A DNA stretch of 17,615 nucleotides from positions 1 to 17,615 of the forward strand of contig CAYWNA010000274.1 of NCBI GenBank assembly GCA_964459305.1, read 5' to 3'. Origin of the DNA: CAYWNA01 sp964459305 (GTDB taxonomy: Bacteria; Planctomycetota; Planctomycetia; Pirellulales; Pirellulaceae). Below, piece by piece: positions 8,901-15,173 of this stretch. Both the position numbers and the translations under genes were made by a program. The first letter of the stretch is position 1; each line of letters starts with the position of its first letter. The notes below the pieces were generated by a model. It was not told where the DNA came from. It saw only the letters and a list, made by a program, of their open reading frames with translations, and made no database searches.

Positions 8901-10072
8901 TCGCCGTGCGGCACACGGCGAATCAGCAGCAGTTGGTCGAAGTCCAGGGCCGGATTGGCCGTCAACGCCTCACGTTGGAGCTGATCGAACCGGGCGACCA
9001 GTACCACGACTCGCTCTTGATCCTCTAATTCACCCCGACGGGCTCCAGCCAGTGAGGCGGCGAGGCCGGCTTCCAGGTCGTCGAGCCGCTTCAGAAAGGA
9101 CCCGCCGTCGACATATCCCTGGCCGTACTCGCGCGCCAAATCCTCGATGGCCAATCGCAGCCCCTTCAGATTCAGCGAGTTGGCTCGCGACAGGGCATCG
9201 TCGATCGTGCGCGAACGATGGTACAGTCGGCGTATCTCCTGGAGCGACGCCATGTCCGACACCGCCGCCAGTTTCGATTTGGCTGTTGCAGCAAGCCCAG
9301 GTGTCCGAAAGCATGCTTCGGCGTAACGGCGTGCCAAATCCGCATAGTCGCCAAGCGCCCAATCGTCGGCCAGAATCCGGTCGTTCCGCTCCCATTTCAT
9401 TTCCCGACGTGGCTGTGCTTCGTTGAAGTCTATGGCCAGCCGCGTCCAGAGGTCCATGCATTTCGCGCCGGCCGCGTCGGTCACGTGGAATCGCACGGCT
9501 CCGTGCGGTCCAACCCAGTCGTCGATGCCGATCCATGCTTCCAGTCGCTGGTGAGGCCGGTCCAATTTGATGCGGATCTTCGATGGTGTGTACACATGGA
9601 TGCCGTGTTCGAACTCGCGACCGGCGATCGTCAACGGCCCGCTCACTCCCGCGTACAGATTGCGGTCGATGTCATGCCGACCCACCTCGACCTTCATCGT
9701 CTTCATGTGGCAGACGAGCGTCTCTCGGCCCTCGACGTCGATCAGTTTGGCATCGGCCCACGTCGCCGCGCCGTAGACAACTTCCGGTGCCCCGGTAACG
9801 CACAGAAACAGCTCGTCGACCCCGGCGATTGGAACGCTTATCTTTCGCGCTTCCTCGCCGCCACGAACGACTTCGCTGGTGAGCGTTGGGAAGCATTTCC
9901 GATTCGCCTGCGATAGTTCCTGACGCGTGAACGCTTCACGGGCGGCGAGCATCGCCTGATGCCAATTGCCTTCTTTTCGGTCGCCTTTCGAGTCGGCGCC
10001 AAGTGCGGCACAGGCCATCATGATCGGCATGCCTACCAGCATGGGCACAAAGGGAACGAGACGAGTCGGCAT
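5912..10072 (-). CDS. HzsA-related two-CxxCH protein with N-terminal NPCBM and C-terminal SUMF1 domains
   Basis: This 1386-residue exported protein has a signal peptide ending near residue 26. Residues about 75-200 match NPCBM/NEW2, a carbohydrate-binding-type beta-sandwich (FEHGIHVYTPSKIRIKL). A helical region follows to about 395. Residues about 410-830 form a TolB-like propeller of the kind found in the alpha subunit of hydrazine synthase (DGRILYLRWDYTD; WPKFVHPYPLSEKHF). Then come two heme-c-type motifs, CVGCH (C853, C856, H857) and CIGCH (C903, C906, H907). Residues 1116-1375 form a SUMF1/formylglycine-enzyme fold (MKLVRIPAGSFVMGD; LPTEAQWEYACRAGT; GNAWEWTRTEYRPYP). The FGE active-site pair appears as D1345 and C1350, so one catalytic cysteine is absent. 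No hydrazine synthase beta or gamma gene is present, so hydrazine synthesis is not implied. Location is probably periplasmic, substrate unknown. ATG at 10072 was preferred to GTG at 10087 because AAGGA sits 6 nt upstream of it. Confidence 0.9.
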   Translation of the reverse strand: MPTRLVPFVPMLVGMPIMMACAALGADSKGDRKEGNWHQAMLAAREAFTRQELSQANRKCFPTLTSEVVRGGEEARKISVPIAGVDELFLCVTGAPEVVYGAATWADAKLIDVEGRETLVCHMKTMKVEVGRHDIDRNLYAGVSGPLTIAGREFEHGIHVYTPSKIRIKLDRPHQRLEAWIGIDDWVGPHGAVRFHVTDAAGAKCMDLWTRLAIDFNEAQPRREMKWERNDRILADDWALGDYADLARRYAEACFRTPGLAATAKSKLAAVSDMASLQEIRRLYHRSRTIDDALSRANSLNLKGLRLAIEDLAREYGQGYVDGGSFLKRLDDLEAGLAASLAGARRGELEDQERVVVLVARFDQLQREALTANPALDFDQLLLIRRVPHGDPRRPHGRGYGVGEYIGLPRQSSKCNPNIEQPFKWDNDIAVLSPLSPEGEFRTLYKSDGNRLITDVDLHWDADRLQFSMPGTYDKWHVFEINVDGSDLRQLTPSDQPDVHFYDSCYLPNDGIAFVSTAPLQGVPCNAGVIVGMMYMMDGNGQKIRQVCFEQDHTYCPTVMNDGRILYLRWDYTDTPHVWNRILFSMNPDGTGQTEYYGSNSYWPNSVFYARPIPNHPTKTVGIVTGHHVGRVGELVIFDSAKGRFEADGVVQRIPGFGEKVEPLIQDKLTEHSWPKFVHPYPLSEKHFIVSCKPTPDSLWGIYLVDIYDNMVLLREEEGHVLVEPIPLRCSDKPPVLASRTNPDRDDAVVYMEDLYVGPGLSDIPRGTVKSLRVFTYHFGYQKLAGINHRVGADGPWEVKRVLGTVPVASDGSALFRIPAKTPISVQPLDADGKAIQLMRSWMTAMPGETLSCVGCHEHRSSSPPSMSTLAATRKPSEIRPWYGPARGFSFKREVQPVLDRYCIGCHDGSPRHDGREVPNLRDDQDAYYAYRHGDPDLKTFEGVPRNELMGKYKGIFQPSYIALRRLVRAGGLESDLHLLPPKEFHADTSELVQMLEKGHHGVELDSESWDRIVTWIDLNTPCHGTWTEFTRISGNQRERRRQLRELYGGVVEDAEDIPQFEPHPVKRAAPKGRSKPKVQEVRCRNWPFDKWEAQKRQAADGEVTRTVDLGDGVAMKLVRIPAGSFVMGDPDGQRDELPLSAVTIDEPFWIGRCEVTNRQYAQFDPEHDSRFEHRTSWIFSEEYLGWPLNGPEQPAVRVSWQRAMDFCQWLSQKTGLRVTLPTEAQWEYACRAGTDLQLWYGELDDDFSALANMADHTMRDLAHEGWRPKSPDLAPRDSRFNDGKLVTADVGTYQSNPWGLFDTHGNAWEWTRTEYRPYPYRKDDGRNDIASREKKVVRGGSWYDRPKRCRSGFRLSYPPYQRVFNVGFRVMCEEPTPAKVAARAR

Positions 10073-10078
10073 GGAGTT

Positions 10079-10083
10079 TCCTT
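10079..10083 (-). promoter_or_regulatory. Ribosome binding site that sets the HzsA-like start
   Basis: AAGGA on the minus strand lies 6 nt before the ATG at 10072. An in-frame GTG at 10087 would place this site inside the coding region and would put five extra, non-signal-like residues before the export signal. The ATG is therefore preferred. Confidence 0.65.
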
Positions 10084-10147
10084 CCACGGGCGAAGGGGGA
10101 AAGCGGAATACGAAGGCGAGGCGTAGAACGAGGAATCTAGTCCAGCG

Positions 10148-10176
10148 ATGTTAGGCAACGATCGCTGCGAAGTCAA
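10148..10176 (-). promoter_or_regulatory. Sigma70-like promoter for the HzsA-like gene
   Basis: On the minus strand, TTGACT (10176-10171, 5 of 6) is followed after exactly 17 nt by TAACAT (10153-10148, 4 of 6). The start site would be near 10141, about 70 nt before the ATG at 10072. The region 10177-10394 upstream shows no gene and no further structure that I can support. Confidence 0.5.
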
Positions 10177-10394
10177 CGTCACGGGGCATGGGACTGGCCA
10201 GTGTACCCGCGAAAGAGAAGTGTTGCGTGACGCAGCAACCCAGGGCTGGATGTGCGCAGTTTGGGGTGGCAAGCGGATTCTGGTGGGCGCGCTCTGGCTT
10301 CCCGGATCGCGAACTCTGGGGGTGGCAGGGCGTATGCCGAAGTCAAGATTTTCCGCGTCGTCCGTTTGCCCACGTGCCTTGGCCCGCGCCGCGA

Positions 10395-10438
10395 GTACCG
10401 GCTGCGTAGCCGCTTTGTGAGCGGCCACGCAGTCGTAC
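10395..10438. terminator. Strong palindrome 3' of the HEAT-repeat gene, likely terminator
   Basis: CTGCGT-a-GCCGC (10402-10413) pairs with GCGGC-c-ACGCAG (10421-10432) around the 7-nt loop TTTGTGA, with one central mismatch. GTAC (10395-10398) and GTAC (10435-10438) extend the outer stem past a small bulge. It begins 12 bp after the stop of the minus-strand HEAT gene (10450), in the position of a terminator for the oxidoreductase-HEAT operon. There is no T-tract on the minus strand, so it may instead be a palindromic repeat element. Confidence 0.55.
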
Positions 10439-10449
10439 CTTCCGCCCGC

Positions 10450-11289
10450 CTATCCCGCTGAAAGGGCTTTTTCGGCGGCGTCGCGGATGTACTGTTCGGA
10501 CGGGTCCTTACGATTGTCGCGGAGGTGTTTGTAGATCATCTCCGCGTCAGCCTTCCTGTCGGCGGCCGCCAGTTTTTCCGCCAGGACCATGCAGTGCTTG
10601 GTGCCCTGGATGCGTTCCCAGCCTTGGGCGTCGTCTGCCGCCTTCAGCAGGTGCCCCGCGGCATCGGCGTCTCCTAACTTTGCCAATCCCGCGCCGGCCG
10701 CGATGCGGACTTCGCAGTCCTCATCGTGCAGGGCTCCTTGGAAGATCTGGGCCGATCCGGTATCTTCCAACGCGGCCAGGCTATGGACGATGGTCAGCCG
10801 GCAGCGGCCTTTCGCTTCGGGCAACGCCTTGCGGAGTTCGTCGGCCGATCCGTGTTTGATCGCCACCAACGCCATCGCCGCCGGGTCGCACAGCGCCTCG
10901 TTAGTGAGCAACTTGCCCAACGCGGGAACGGCTTCGCCACGCCCGGCGCATTGCAGGGTCTGGCAGAGGAATCCCTTGATGTAATCGGAATGCTCGCCAG
11001 AAAGCTCGGCCGCCAGCACATCACAGAACTCCTTTCGGGCCTTTTCGTCCTTGACAACCAGCGTGTGATTCAACACGCAGTGCAAAGCGTAGTGCGGTTT
11101 GGCGTCTTCGTCGGTACCGGGCTCGCCAAGCATCTCGACTAGCCCGACGATATTGTCGCGCCCGCCCTCACGGATAACCGCGATCGCTTTTTCGATTTTC
11201 TCTTTGTCGATGTTCTCGGTGAACATCCCCCGGCCGTCTGGATTGGGCATCTGATCGACCAGGGCCTTGAGTTTGTCGGATACTGCCAT
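10450..11289 (-). CDS. Cytoplasmic HEAT-repeat protein
   Basis: This 279-residue protein has no signal peptide or membrane segment. From about residue 45 to the end it is a series of helical pairs with Ala/Leu-rich HEAT character, for example AVPALGKLLTNEALCDPAAM, then CRLTIVHSLAALEDTGSAQI, then CEVRIAAGAGLAKLGDADAA. HEAT arrays are protein-binding scaffolds, and no catalytic motif is visible. The start ATG at 11289 has AAGGAG at 11298-11303, 8 nt upstream. The gene follows the oxidoreductase gene by only 32 bp on the same strand, so the two are very probably co-transcribed and may be functionally linked. A large palindrome follows its stop. The HEAT fold is clear, but the binding partner is unknown. 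Confidence 0.88.
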   Translation of the reverse strand: MAVSDKLKALVDQMPNPDGRGMFTENIDKEKIEKAIAVIREGGRDNIVGLVEMLGEPGTDEDAKPHYALHCVLNHTLVVKDEKARKEFCDVLAAELSGEHSDYIKGFLCQTLQCAGRGEAVPALGKLLTNEALCDPAAMALVAIKHGSADELRKALPEAKGRCRLTIVHSLAALEDTGSAQIFQGALHDEDCEVRIAAGAGLAKLGDADAAGHLLKAADDAQGWERIQGTKHCMVLAEKLAAADRKADAEMIYKHLRDNRKDPSEQYIRDAAEKALSAG

Positions 11290-11321
11290 GGTTTATGCTC
11301 CTTCGGCATGATTGGTTTGGT

Positions 11322-12539
11322 TTACAGACGCCAGGGGGCACGCGTCGGCTGGTTGACCAGACGGTTCGCCTCCTCGTCACCGATGACTTGCTCGGTGCCG
11401 GGGTCAAACTTCAGCGGCCGGCCGCAGCGGAAGGCCACGTTGGCCAGATGGTAGATCGTGGCGACGCGTTGCGATCGCTCGGCGTTGCTGGCCGTTGGGC
11501 TCCGCTTGCGGATCGCCTCGGGGAACATGGGCAACGATTCCGGTTCGGGCATGTCGTCCAGCTTCTTCCGATCCTCCTCACTGAGCATGTTCAACAGGTC
11601 GCCCTCGCCCAGGTTTCTCGGTTTCTGGGCATACGGCTTGTCCCACTCGCCGCTGTCGAGTACCAGGGTGAAGCCGTCGGCGTATTTCAGTTCGCACCAG
11701 CCCCACATGCCGCAGCATTCGGGATGGGCAGGCGGGGCGTGGGGAGTGATCTCGACCGGGGCGGTCAGGTCGCGCCCATACTGGTAGGCGAAACTATGAA
11801 GATGGTGGTGGGCCATGTCGGAAAGGCCGCCGCCTTCGTAGTCCCAATACCCGCGATGCGTTCCGCCGAAGCGATGCCCTTGGTAGGGCCGCAGCGGGGC
11901 CGGCCCACAGTACATGTCGAAGTCGAGCCATTCGGGAACCGGCTGCACCTCGTACCGGACCTTGCCGCTCCACTGCTTGACCTTGAATCCGCCTTTTCGG
12001 ACATACACCGAGTCGCAGTTCTTCAGCAGCCCACTCTCGAAGATCTTGCGGGTCTTGTTTGGCCGGTAGCCCCCCTTCCTTTCGATCTGGAAGACGCGGC
12101 CGAATCGCTTCTCGGCTTCGGCCACCGCCCGGCCTTCGGCGATAAACCGCGACATCGGCTTCTCGCACACCACATCCTTACCGGCCTCCATGGCGGCGAT
12201 GGAGATCAAGGCGTGCCAGCCGGGATGGGTCGCGATGGCAACCACATCGATATCCTTCCGTTCCAACAGGCGACGATAGTCGGTGTAGAGTTTTTCGTCG
12301 TCCGACTTGCCCTTGAACTTCACGTCGCACTGAGCCAGCATGCGGACACCAGGGCCGAGGCACCCGACCGTTCCGCGTCCGCGTCCGCCGCAGCCGATCA
12401 ACGCGCCGCCGAATTCCTCGCTCGGAGGCGCTTCGCCCATTCCTAACACATTCCGCGGCACGATCGTAACTGCCGCAACTCCCGCCGCCGTACCTTGCAT
12501 GAATCGCCGGCGGGTCACTCCGCGTTTCGAATTCCTCAT
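11322..12539 (-). CDS. Tat-exported Gfo/Idh/MocA-family oxidoreductase
   Basis: This 405-residue protein starts with a twin-arginine signal (VTRRRFMQG at 8-16, then a hydrophobic stretch and PRNVLG), which implies export in folded form with its cofactor. An N-terminal Rossmann fold carries the dinucleotide-binding loop IGCGGRGRG (48-56). EKP at 126-128 is the family signature, with K127 the expected catalytic lysine. The C-terminal half has WDYEGGGLSDMAHHHLHSFA, including the His-rich stretch typical of the secreted planctomycete and Bacteroidetes branch, and ends in RAPWRL. Relatives are NAD(P)-dependent oxidoreductases of sugars, inositols and their derivatives. The substrate cannot be read from sequence. 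The ATG at 12539 is chosen because AGGAGG lies 7 nt upstream and the Tat motif follows at once. I find no convincing promoter upstream. It is the first gene of an operon with the HEAT protein. Confidence 0.92.
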   Translation of the reverse strand: MRNSKRGVTRRRFMQGTAAGVAAVTIVPRNVLGMGEAPPSEEFGGALIGCGGRGRGTVGCLGPGVRMLAQCDVKFKGKSDDEKLYTDYRRLLERKDIDVVAIATHPGWHALISIAAMEAGKDVVCEKPMSRFIAEGRAVAEAEKRFGRVFQIERKGGYRPNKTRKIFESGLLKNCDSVYVRKGGFKVKQWSGKVRYEVQPVPEWLDFDMYCGPAPLRPYQGHRFGGTHRGYWDYEGGGLSDMAHHHLHSFAYQYGRDLTAPVEITPHAPPAHPECCGMWGWCELKYADGFTLVLDSGEWDKPYAQKPRNLGEGDLLNMLSEEDRKKLDDMPEPESLPMFPEAIRKRSPTASNAERSQRVATIYHLANVAFRCGRPLKFDPGTEQVIGDEEANRLVNQPTRAPWRL

Positions 12540-12546
12540 CGCTAAA

Positions 12547-12552
12547 CCTCCT
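12547..12552 (-). promoter_or_regulatory. Shine-Dalgarno site that sets the oxidoreductase start
   Basis: A perfect AGGAGG on the minus strand lies 7 nt before the ATG at 12539. A longer in-frame start at 12587 would place this site inside the coding region and add 16 residues ahead of the twin-arginine signal, so it is rejected. Confidence 0.85.
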
Positions 12553-12804
12553 CGCTTGACTGAGAAAGTGCTACATCCGTTGTGCAACGATATCGATGGC
12601 TAGATGGTCAGCCGTCCTGGCCCGTAGTTGGTGGGAAGGCATTGCTGGTGTACCGCGTGGGGGCCGCATGGTCGGCGCCAACAGCTTATCCGAGTCAACG
12701 ACCGATTGCACGCCTTTGAGGGCGACTTTTCTGGATTTGTCTAGCTGAGTTTGCACGTGAATGGGGGGGCAGTCCGGGAGTCTGCCGCCAGTCCTTGCCT
12801 AGGC

Positions 12805-12824
12805 TCCGACGTGTTGATGTCGGA
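12805..12824. repeat. Short hairpin in the divergent intergenic region
   Basis: TCCGAC (12805-12810) pairs with GTCGGA (12819-12824) around the 8-nt loop GTGTTGAT. The hairpin lies in the roughly 590-bp gap 12540-13131 between divergent genes. Apart from this hairpin and the palindromes at 12902-13069, I see no gene or clear promoter there. Confidence 0.4.
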
Positions 12825-12901
12825 CAGGGTGGGCGCTTCTGGATGTCCCGGTATACTGAGATGGCCACTCGTGACGTGTACTTGCCGTGCCGCGGCTGGT
12901 T

Positions 12902-13069
12902 GTTGGCGTCCAGGCTTCAGCCTGTGCCCCGCAGCCTAAGGCGAGCGGCGGGATTTTTTGCCCGTGGGATAGGCTTCCAGCCTGTCGATGGTGTTGCCTG
13001 ACAGGCTGGAAGCCTATCCCACGGGTAAATCCTCATCTGCCGGCCGCATAAAGGCTGTACTCCAGCGGG
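12902..13069. repeat. Copy B of the palindromic repeat, split into two halves by another repeat
   Basis: Bases 12902-12924 match the left arm of copy A (5830-5852) at 21 of 23 positions. Bases 13047-13069 match the right arm of copy A with its flank (5865-5887, CTAAAGGCTGTACTCC region) at 21 of 23. In copy A the two halves are joined through CAGCCTAAAGG. Here CAGCCTAA (12932-12939) is followed by about 109 bp of other sequence before TAAAGG resumes at 13049, so TAA appears on both sides. The intervening DNA contains the perfect palindrome at 12961-13025. Confidence 0.65.
12961..13025. repeat. Perfect 26-bp inverted repeat with 13-nt loop
   Basis: Bases 12961-12986 (CCCGTGGGATAGGCTTCCAG then CCTGTC) are exactly the reverse complement of 13000-13025, separated by 12987-12999. 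The outer flanks are also related: GGATTT before the left arm and AAATCC after the right arm, then GC-rich GCGAGCGGC and GCCGGCCGC ends. The whole could be a mobile palindromic unit of about 109 bp. The motif AGGCTTCCAGCCTGT also resembles the core of copy A. Confidence 0.9.
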
Positions 13070-13131
13070 TATCCCAGATCGGCCGTGGTATTTGAGAGAG
13101 ACTCACCCAGAAAAAAGGGAGATGCTTGACT

Positions 13132-13629
13132 ATGATTCTTCGATTTATCTTGTGCTGCAGCGCGACTTTGGCACTGATCGCTTCACTTTGCTTGTCCGTC
13201 GCCGGTGCCGCAGACACCTGTGGGACGGAATCCACTGGAACCGCGGACTGCGCTGATGAAATGAAAGTGATGATACAGGAATTCGACAAGGTGGAAGTCC
13301 AGCAGTATCCCTGGGGCTGGATACGCTGGCTGATGAGTTCCAAGCTCGATCCCAAGGCAGAGATGACGTTCGGAGTCGTGTTCATCAAGCCCAACCAGAA
13401 AAACCCTGTGCACATGCATCCTAACTGCGAAGAATGCTTACACGTGTTGACCGGTTCGTGCGAGCATCTCTTGGGTGACAAATGGCTCAAACTGAAGAAG
13501 GGCGATACGCTTCGCATTCCTCAAGGTATTCGCCACGCTGCACGAACCACCGACGATGCGTGCCGCGCGGTGATTGTCTACAATACAGGTGATCGACAGT
13601 TTGTTCCGCTGGATGAAGGCAAGGAGTGA
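13132..13629 (+). CDS. Exported single-domain cupin protein
   Basis: This 165-residue protein has a signal peptide (MILRFILCCSATLALIASLC, cleavage near AGA|AD at about 26). Residues about 75-155 form a cupin barrel. Motif 1 is PVHMHPNCEECLHVLTG, giving metal ligands H94, H96 and E101 in the HxH(x)4E(x)6G pattern. Motif 2 is GDTLRIPQGIRH, giving H135 in the G(x)5PxG(x)2H pattern. The full 3-His/1-Glu ligand set is therefore kept and a bound metal is likely. Cupins of this size range from small dioxygenases and isomerases to sugar- or ligand-binding proteins, so the reaction cannot be named. Cys residues at 30 and 40 could form a disulfide after export. The ATG at 13132 is preferred to an in-frame TTG at 13126, because GGGAG at 13117-13121 is 10 nt from the ATG but only 4 nt from the TTG. 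Confidence 0.9.
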   Translation: MILRFILCCSATLALIASLCLSVAGAADTCGTESTGTADCADEMKVMIQEFDKVEVQQYPWGWIRWLMSSKLDPKAEMTFGVVFIKPNQKNPVHMHPNCEECLHVLTGSCEHLLGDKWLKLKKGDTLRIPQGIRHAARTTDDACRAVIVYNTGDRQFVPLDEGKE

Positions 13630-13635
13630 TGTGAA

Positions 13636-13725
13636 AGCTCTCAGCGGTCAGCTCTCAGCCTTTTCCTTGCGGGAACTTGCCCGCATCGCTGGCTGATCAC
13701 TGATTACTGTCGGCTGATTGCTGAT
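13636..13725. repeat. Degenerate short direct repeats between cupin and bactofilin-like genes
   Basis: AGCTCTCAGC occurs at 13636-13645 and again at 13650-13659. GGCTGAT occurs at 13691-13697 and 13712-13718, with a further GCTGAT at 13720-13725. A small hairpin TGCGGG/CCCGCA lies at 13668-13673 and 13680-13685. The gap 13630-13759 holds no gene. I recall similar CTGATN-type strings as common planctomycete intergenic filler (memory, not searched). Confidence 0.5.
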
Positions 13726-13759
13726 GGCCAAGGTTTGAGTTACTGATTGGGAGCTCATC

Positions 13760-15064
13760 ATGAAAAGCGATTTTCCGCTGATCGTCCTGCCCGTTGTTGT
13801 GGCCATGGCAGCGACCGCCATTCACACCGGCACGACGCAGGCTGCCGAATTCCGGTCCGGCGACAAGGTGGTTGTCGACGAGGACGAGGTTGTGGAGGAC
13901 GACCTGTATGTCTTTGCCGGCGAAGTGGAAATCGACGGCACGGTCAAGGGCGACTTGGTCACGTTCAGCGGACAGATCACCGTCAACGGTTCAGTCGAGG
14001 GTGACTTGATTGCCGTCGGGCAGACGGTAGTCCTCGCCGGTTCGGTGGGTGACGACATCCGCATGGCGGGGCAGGTCCTGAAACTGGCAACCGGGGCGGA
14101 CGTGGCTGACGACGTCATTGCCGCCGGGTTCAGTCTCGAAGGGGAAGAGGAGAGCGCCGTCGAGGGGAGCGCCTACTATGCCGGCTATCAATCTCGATTT
14201 GCCGGATCGGTCGGCAGAGACCTCGTTGCGGCAATGGCCAACTGCGAACTAAGCGGTACGGTCGGTGGTGACATGAGAGTAGAAGTGGGCTCTGACGACG
14301 AGACGCCGCCGCCGCAAGCATTTGGCCCCCCACCGCCGGTTGCCATTCCGGTGGTTCCAGCCGGCCTGACGGTTGGCGAGTCGGCGAAGATCGATGGCAT
14401 ACTGGCGTACCGATCACCGGTCGAAGGCAACATCGACGAGACTGCGGAGATCGCCGGTGGTATCGAATACGAGCGTGCCGCGGCAGCGCCCCAGGCGGAG
14501 CCTACACACCTGGAGCGAGCGTTCCGGCTGGTCCGCCGTTTCGCGTGCTTGGCCATCATCGGTATATGCGTTCTCCTTGTCGCCCCGAGCTGGTCACAGA
14601 GACTGTGCGAGTCCATCAAGAACAGACCGCTGATGAGTCTGGGCGGTGGCGTTCTGGGGATGATCCTTTTCGCCGTCCTAATGGTCGTCCTGATAATTCT
14701 GATCGTGCTTCTGGCAATTGTCTTTGGTGTTGTCACACTGGAGGAGATGATACCCGTCGTTGTGATCGTTGGGCTGGTGAGTCTGGTTGGCCTATCAGGT
14801 GGATTTTGGTTCTTTACCTTCTACGTCGCACAAGTCATCGTGAGCCTTGCGCTGGGCCAAATCGTATTCTTGTGGGGCAAGACAGAGCAACGCATTCTGC
14901 CGTTTCTACTGGGACTCGTGGTTCTTGTCGTCCTGTCGGATCTCCCGCGCGCCGGCTCGATCATCTACTGGCTCATTATCTTGTTCGGATTTGGAGGCCT
15001 CGTTCTCTGGCTTAGCGGCCTGCGTAGGGGCGGTGCTGACGGGCCCGCCCCGCCCAAGGCGTGA
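13760..15064 (+). CDS. Bactofilin-like beta-helix protein with a multi-pass membrane C-terminus
   Basis: This 434-residue protein begins with a likely signal peptide (cleavage near QAA|EF, residue 29). Residues about 35-175 consist of short glycine/valine-rich turns repeated every 15-18 residues, such as VEIDGTVKGDLVTFSGQITV and NGSVEGDLIAVGQTVVLAGS. This pattern is that of bactofilins (polymer-forming, right-handed beta-helix; DUF583). A Pro-rich linker (about 183-200) and another helix-like stretch (202-240) follow. From about 261 there are at least six hydrophobic membrane segments (261-277, 294-326, 330-350, 352-372, 379-394, 400-420). Classic bactofilins are short, cytoplasmic and lack both a signal and membrane segments, so this is an atypical, probably extracytoplasmic version. 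GGGAG (13749-13753) is 6 nt before the ATG. The gene follows the cupin by 130 bp, so co-transcription is possible but unproven. Confidence 0.82.
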   Translation: MKSDFPLIVLPVVVAMAATAIHTGTTQAAEFRSGDKVVVDEDEVVEDDLYVFAGEVEIDGTVKGDLVTFSGQITVNGSVEGDLIAVGQTVVLAGSVGDDIRMAGQVLKLATGADVADDVIAAGFSLEGEEESAVEGSAYYAGYQSRFAGSVGRDLVAAMANCELSGTVGGDMRVEVGSDDETPPPQAFGPPPPVAIPVVPAGLTVGESAKIDGILAYRSPVEGNIDETAEIAGGIEYERAAAAPQAEPTHLERAFRLVRRFACLAIIGICVLLVAPSWSQRLCESIKNRPLMSLGGGVLGMILFAVLMVVLIILIVLLAIVFGVVTLEEMIPVVVIVGLVSLVGLSGGFWFFTFYVAQVIVSLALGQIVFLWGKTEQRILPFLLGLVVLVVLSDLPRAGSIIYWLIILFGFGGLVLWLSGLRRGGADGPAPPKA

Positions 15065-15173
15065 CCTTCAGATGCCTGATTGCCGCCGGGGATATAGATG
15101 TTGAGCCCGATTTGCGAGTTTTGATGTTGCGCTTCTTTCGTAATAGCACAACTCTAAACTTTGCGCGCCGGCT
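15065..15173. other. Convergent intergenic gap without a clear terminator
   Basis: These 109 bp lie between two converging stops. I see no strong hairpin or T-run. The only notable word is GTTTTGATGTTGCG at 15118-15131, which also occurs at 267-280 in the other convergent gap of the window. Confidence 0.5.

Noticed and set aside
5912..10072. Hydrazine synthase and anammox metabolism
   Set aside because: Only an HzsA-like segment is present. No beta or gamma subunit, hydrazine dehydrogenase or other anammox gene occurs in the window, and non-anammox Planctomycetes carry such relatives.
11295..12446. 383-codon open frame on the plus strand
   Set aside because: Antisense to the oxidoreductase gene, whose Rossmann, EKP and Tat motifs and ribosome site are clear.
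12540..12587. Longer oxidoreductase start at 12587
   Set aside because: It would place a perfect AGGAGG inside the coding region and push the twin-arginine signal inward.
12845..12860. TATACT as a -10 element for the cupin gene
   Set aside because: No acceptable -35 at 16-18 bp spacing, and it is almost 280 bp from the start with palindromes between.
13636..13725. CRISPR-like array
   Set aside because: The repeats are 7-10 bp, irregularly spaced and imperfect, with no cas gene nearby.
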